64,000 nucleotides of DNA, from positions 682,001-746,000 of the forward strand of contig CAXKVF010000077.1 of NCBI GenBank assembly GCA_964057225.1. Reading direction: 5' to 3'. The notes beneath the pieces were generated by a model. That model searched no databases and was not told where the DNA came from. It worked only from the letters and a program-made list of their open reading frames with translations. Within the stretch, counting starts at the first letter, position 1. Each line of letters starts with the position of its first letter. Of the stretch, positions 63,981 to 64,000 are shown piece after piece. The DNA is from Auanema rhodensis. Its lineage: Eukaryota; Nematoda; Chromadorea; Rhabditida; Rhabditidae. The position numbers were made by a program, and so were the translations under genes.

Positions 63981-64000
63981 AAGCGAGTTACATACCAAGT
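63981..64000 (+). repeat. Partial monomer cut by the window end
   Basis: The final 20 bases are positions 1-20 of another copy. The array therefore continues to the right, as it must to the left, since base 1 is already in phase with it. Confidence 0.97.

Larger units (their letters stand above)
1..64000 (+). repeat. 176-bp tandem satellite array filling the whole window
   Basis: The AAGCGAGTTACATACC anchor recurs every 176 bases from position 1 to 63981, always on the + strand. I walked all 363 complete copies: 350 are 176 bp, six are 175 bp, five are 178 bp and two are 220 bp, and the total closes exactly at 63,980. The consensus has 56 G+C bases in 176 and five CpG sites. Most copies differ from it at only a few positions by eye. 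No unique sequence, transposon, inversion or gene interrupts the array. Head-to-tail monomers of 150-180 bp with higher-order repeats are typical of eukaryotic centromeric or pericentromeric satellites. The location is therefore an inference, and I do not recognise the family or species. Confidence 0.98.
53421..64000 (+). repeat. Domain D of the array
   Basis: Sixty complete monomers and a 20-bp stub, types A, C and H only. It has the richest private barcode set: TCTTCCACGTG, TTTGAGAACC, ATAAAACTTTG, AGCATAGATT, AGACTGATAT, AAATTCCAAAG, GAGTTATATACC and TCTACTTTTG. The order of barcodes defines 8-mer and 23-mer periods. The first monomers (53421 and 53773, both with ATATTAAT and GCATATC, 352 bp apart) form a transition from domain B3. 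Confidence 0.85.

Noticed and set aside
1-64000. CRISPR array
   Set aside because: There are no spacers: the whole 176-bp unit is repeated with point changes, and repeats of 24-40 bp separated by unique sequence are absent.
1-64000. CENP-B box in the monomer
   Set aside because: No position on either strand fits the TTCG....A..CGGG core; the nearest strings, TTCACGTG and ATGGGGAAT, lack the required CG-rich ends.
1-64000. Tandemly repeated RNA gene (5S rRNA, tRNA or snRNA unit)
   Set aside because: No A box/B box or internal control region is recognisable, no cloverleaf could be drawn, and no terminator-like T run follows a conserved body beyond the TTTTT at monomer positions 112-116.
1-64000. 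Match to a well-known satellite such as primate alpha, Arabidopsis 178-bp or Brassica 176-bp repeats
   Set aside because: Length is similar, but from memory none of the characteristic segments of those families can be aligned with this monomer. A database search with the consensus would settle it.

Overview
The window is one uninterrupted block of satellite DNA. From first base to last it consists of head-to-tail copies of a 176-bp, AT-rich monomer (about 32% G+C in the consensus I counted), all in the same orientation. With monomer position 1 set at the AAGCGAGTTACATACC anchor, the window opens at position 1 of a copy and holds 363 complete copies plus the first 20 bases of a 364th. By length there are 350 copies of 176 bp, six of 175 bp, five of 178 bp and two of 220 bp; these sum exactly to 63,980 bp before the final partial copy. 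I found no gene, RNA gene, transposon, inversion or unique spacer. The only open frames of note are five 60-residue minus-strand frames near the right end, which are by-products of point changes in the satellite. A homogeneous nuclear array with higher-order repeats (HORs) points to a eukaryote, in pericentromeric, centromeric or other heterochromatic DNA. I do not recognise the satellite family and cannot name the species.

The monomers differ at few sites. Most informative are monomer positions 84, 90 and 92, which give four types: A (TACCATGAACC), C (TACCATGCACC), G (TGCCATGAAGC) and H (TACCATGAAGC). Rarer linked variants act as barcodes. They divide the window into domains: A1 (1-4664), B1 (4665-24200), C (24201-29660), A2 (29661-38108), a B2/A3 mixture (38109-43212), B3 (43213-53420) and D (53421-64000). 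Domain-A barcodes return at about 1.1, 30.7 and 41.5 kb. G monomers occur only between about 4.7 and 53 kb, and never in A1, C, A2 or D.

Several HORs are superimposed: 3-mer (528 bp) in B1, 6-mer (1056 bp) in C and B3, 4-mer (705 bp) in C, 8-mer (1408 bp) in D, 10/11-mer (1760/1936 bp) at 38.5-42.2 kb, 14-mer (2464 bp) at 33-38 kb, 21-mer (3696 bp) at 16.8-24.2 kb, a 23-mer offset (4048 bp) in D and a 34-mer offset (5984 bp) in B1. No single HOR governs the array, which suggests recent, local and repeated unequal exchange or amplification.

Within each monomer the notable elements are two CACGTG sites, one inside a 10-bp palindrome across the chosen monomer boundary, a 7+6+7 AT dyad (positions 37-56), a 6+1+6 dyad (77-89) and an A/T-tract stretch around 101-117. 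Any role in protein binding or centromere function is hypothesis. I see no evidence for a new protein-coding or RNA system; what is worth attention is the architecture and turnover of the satellite.
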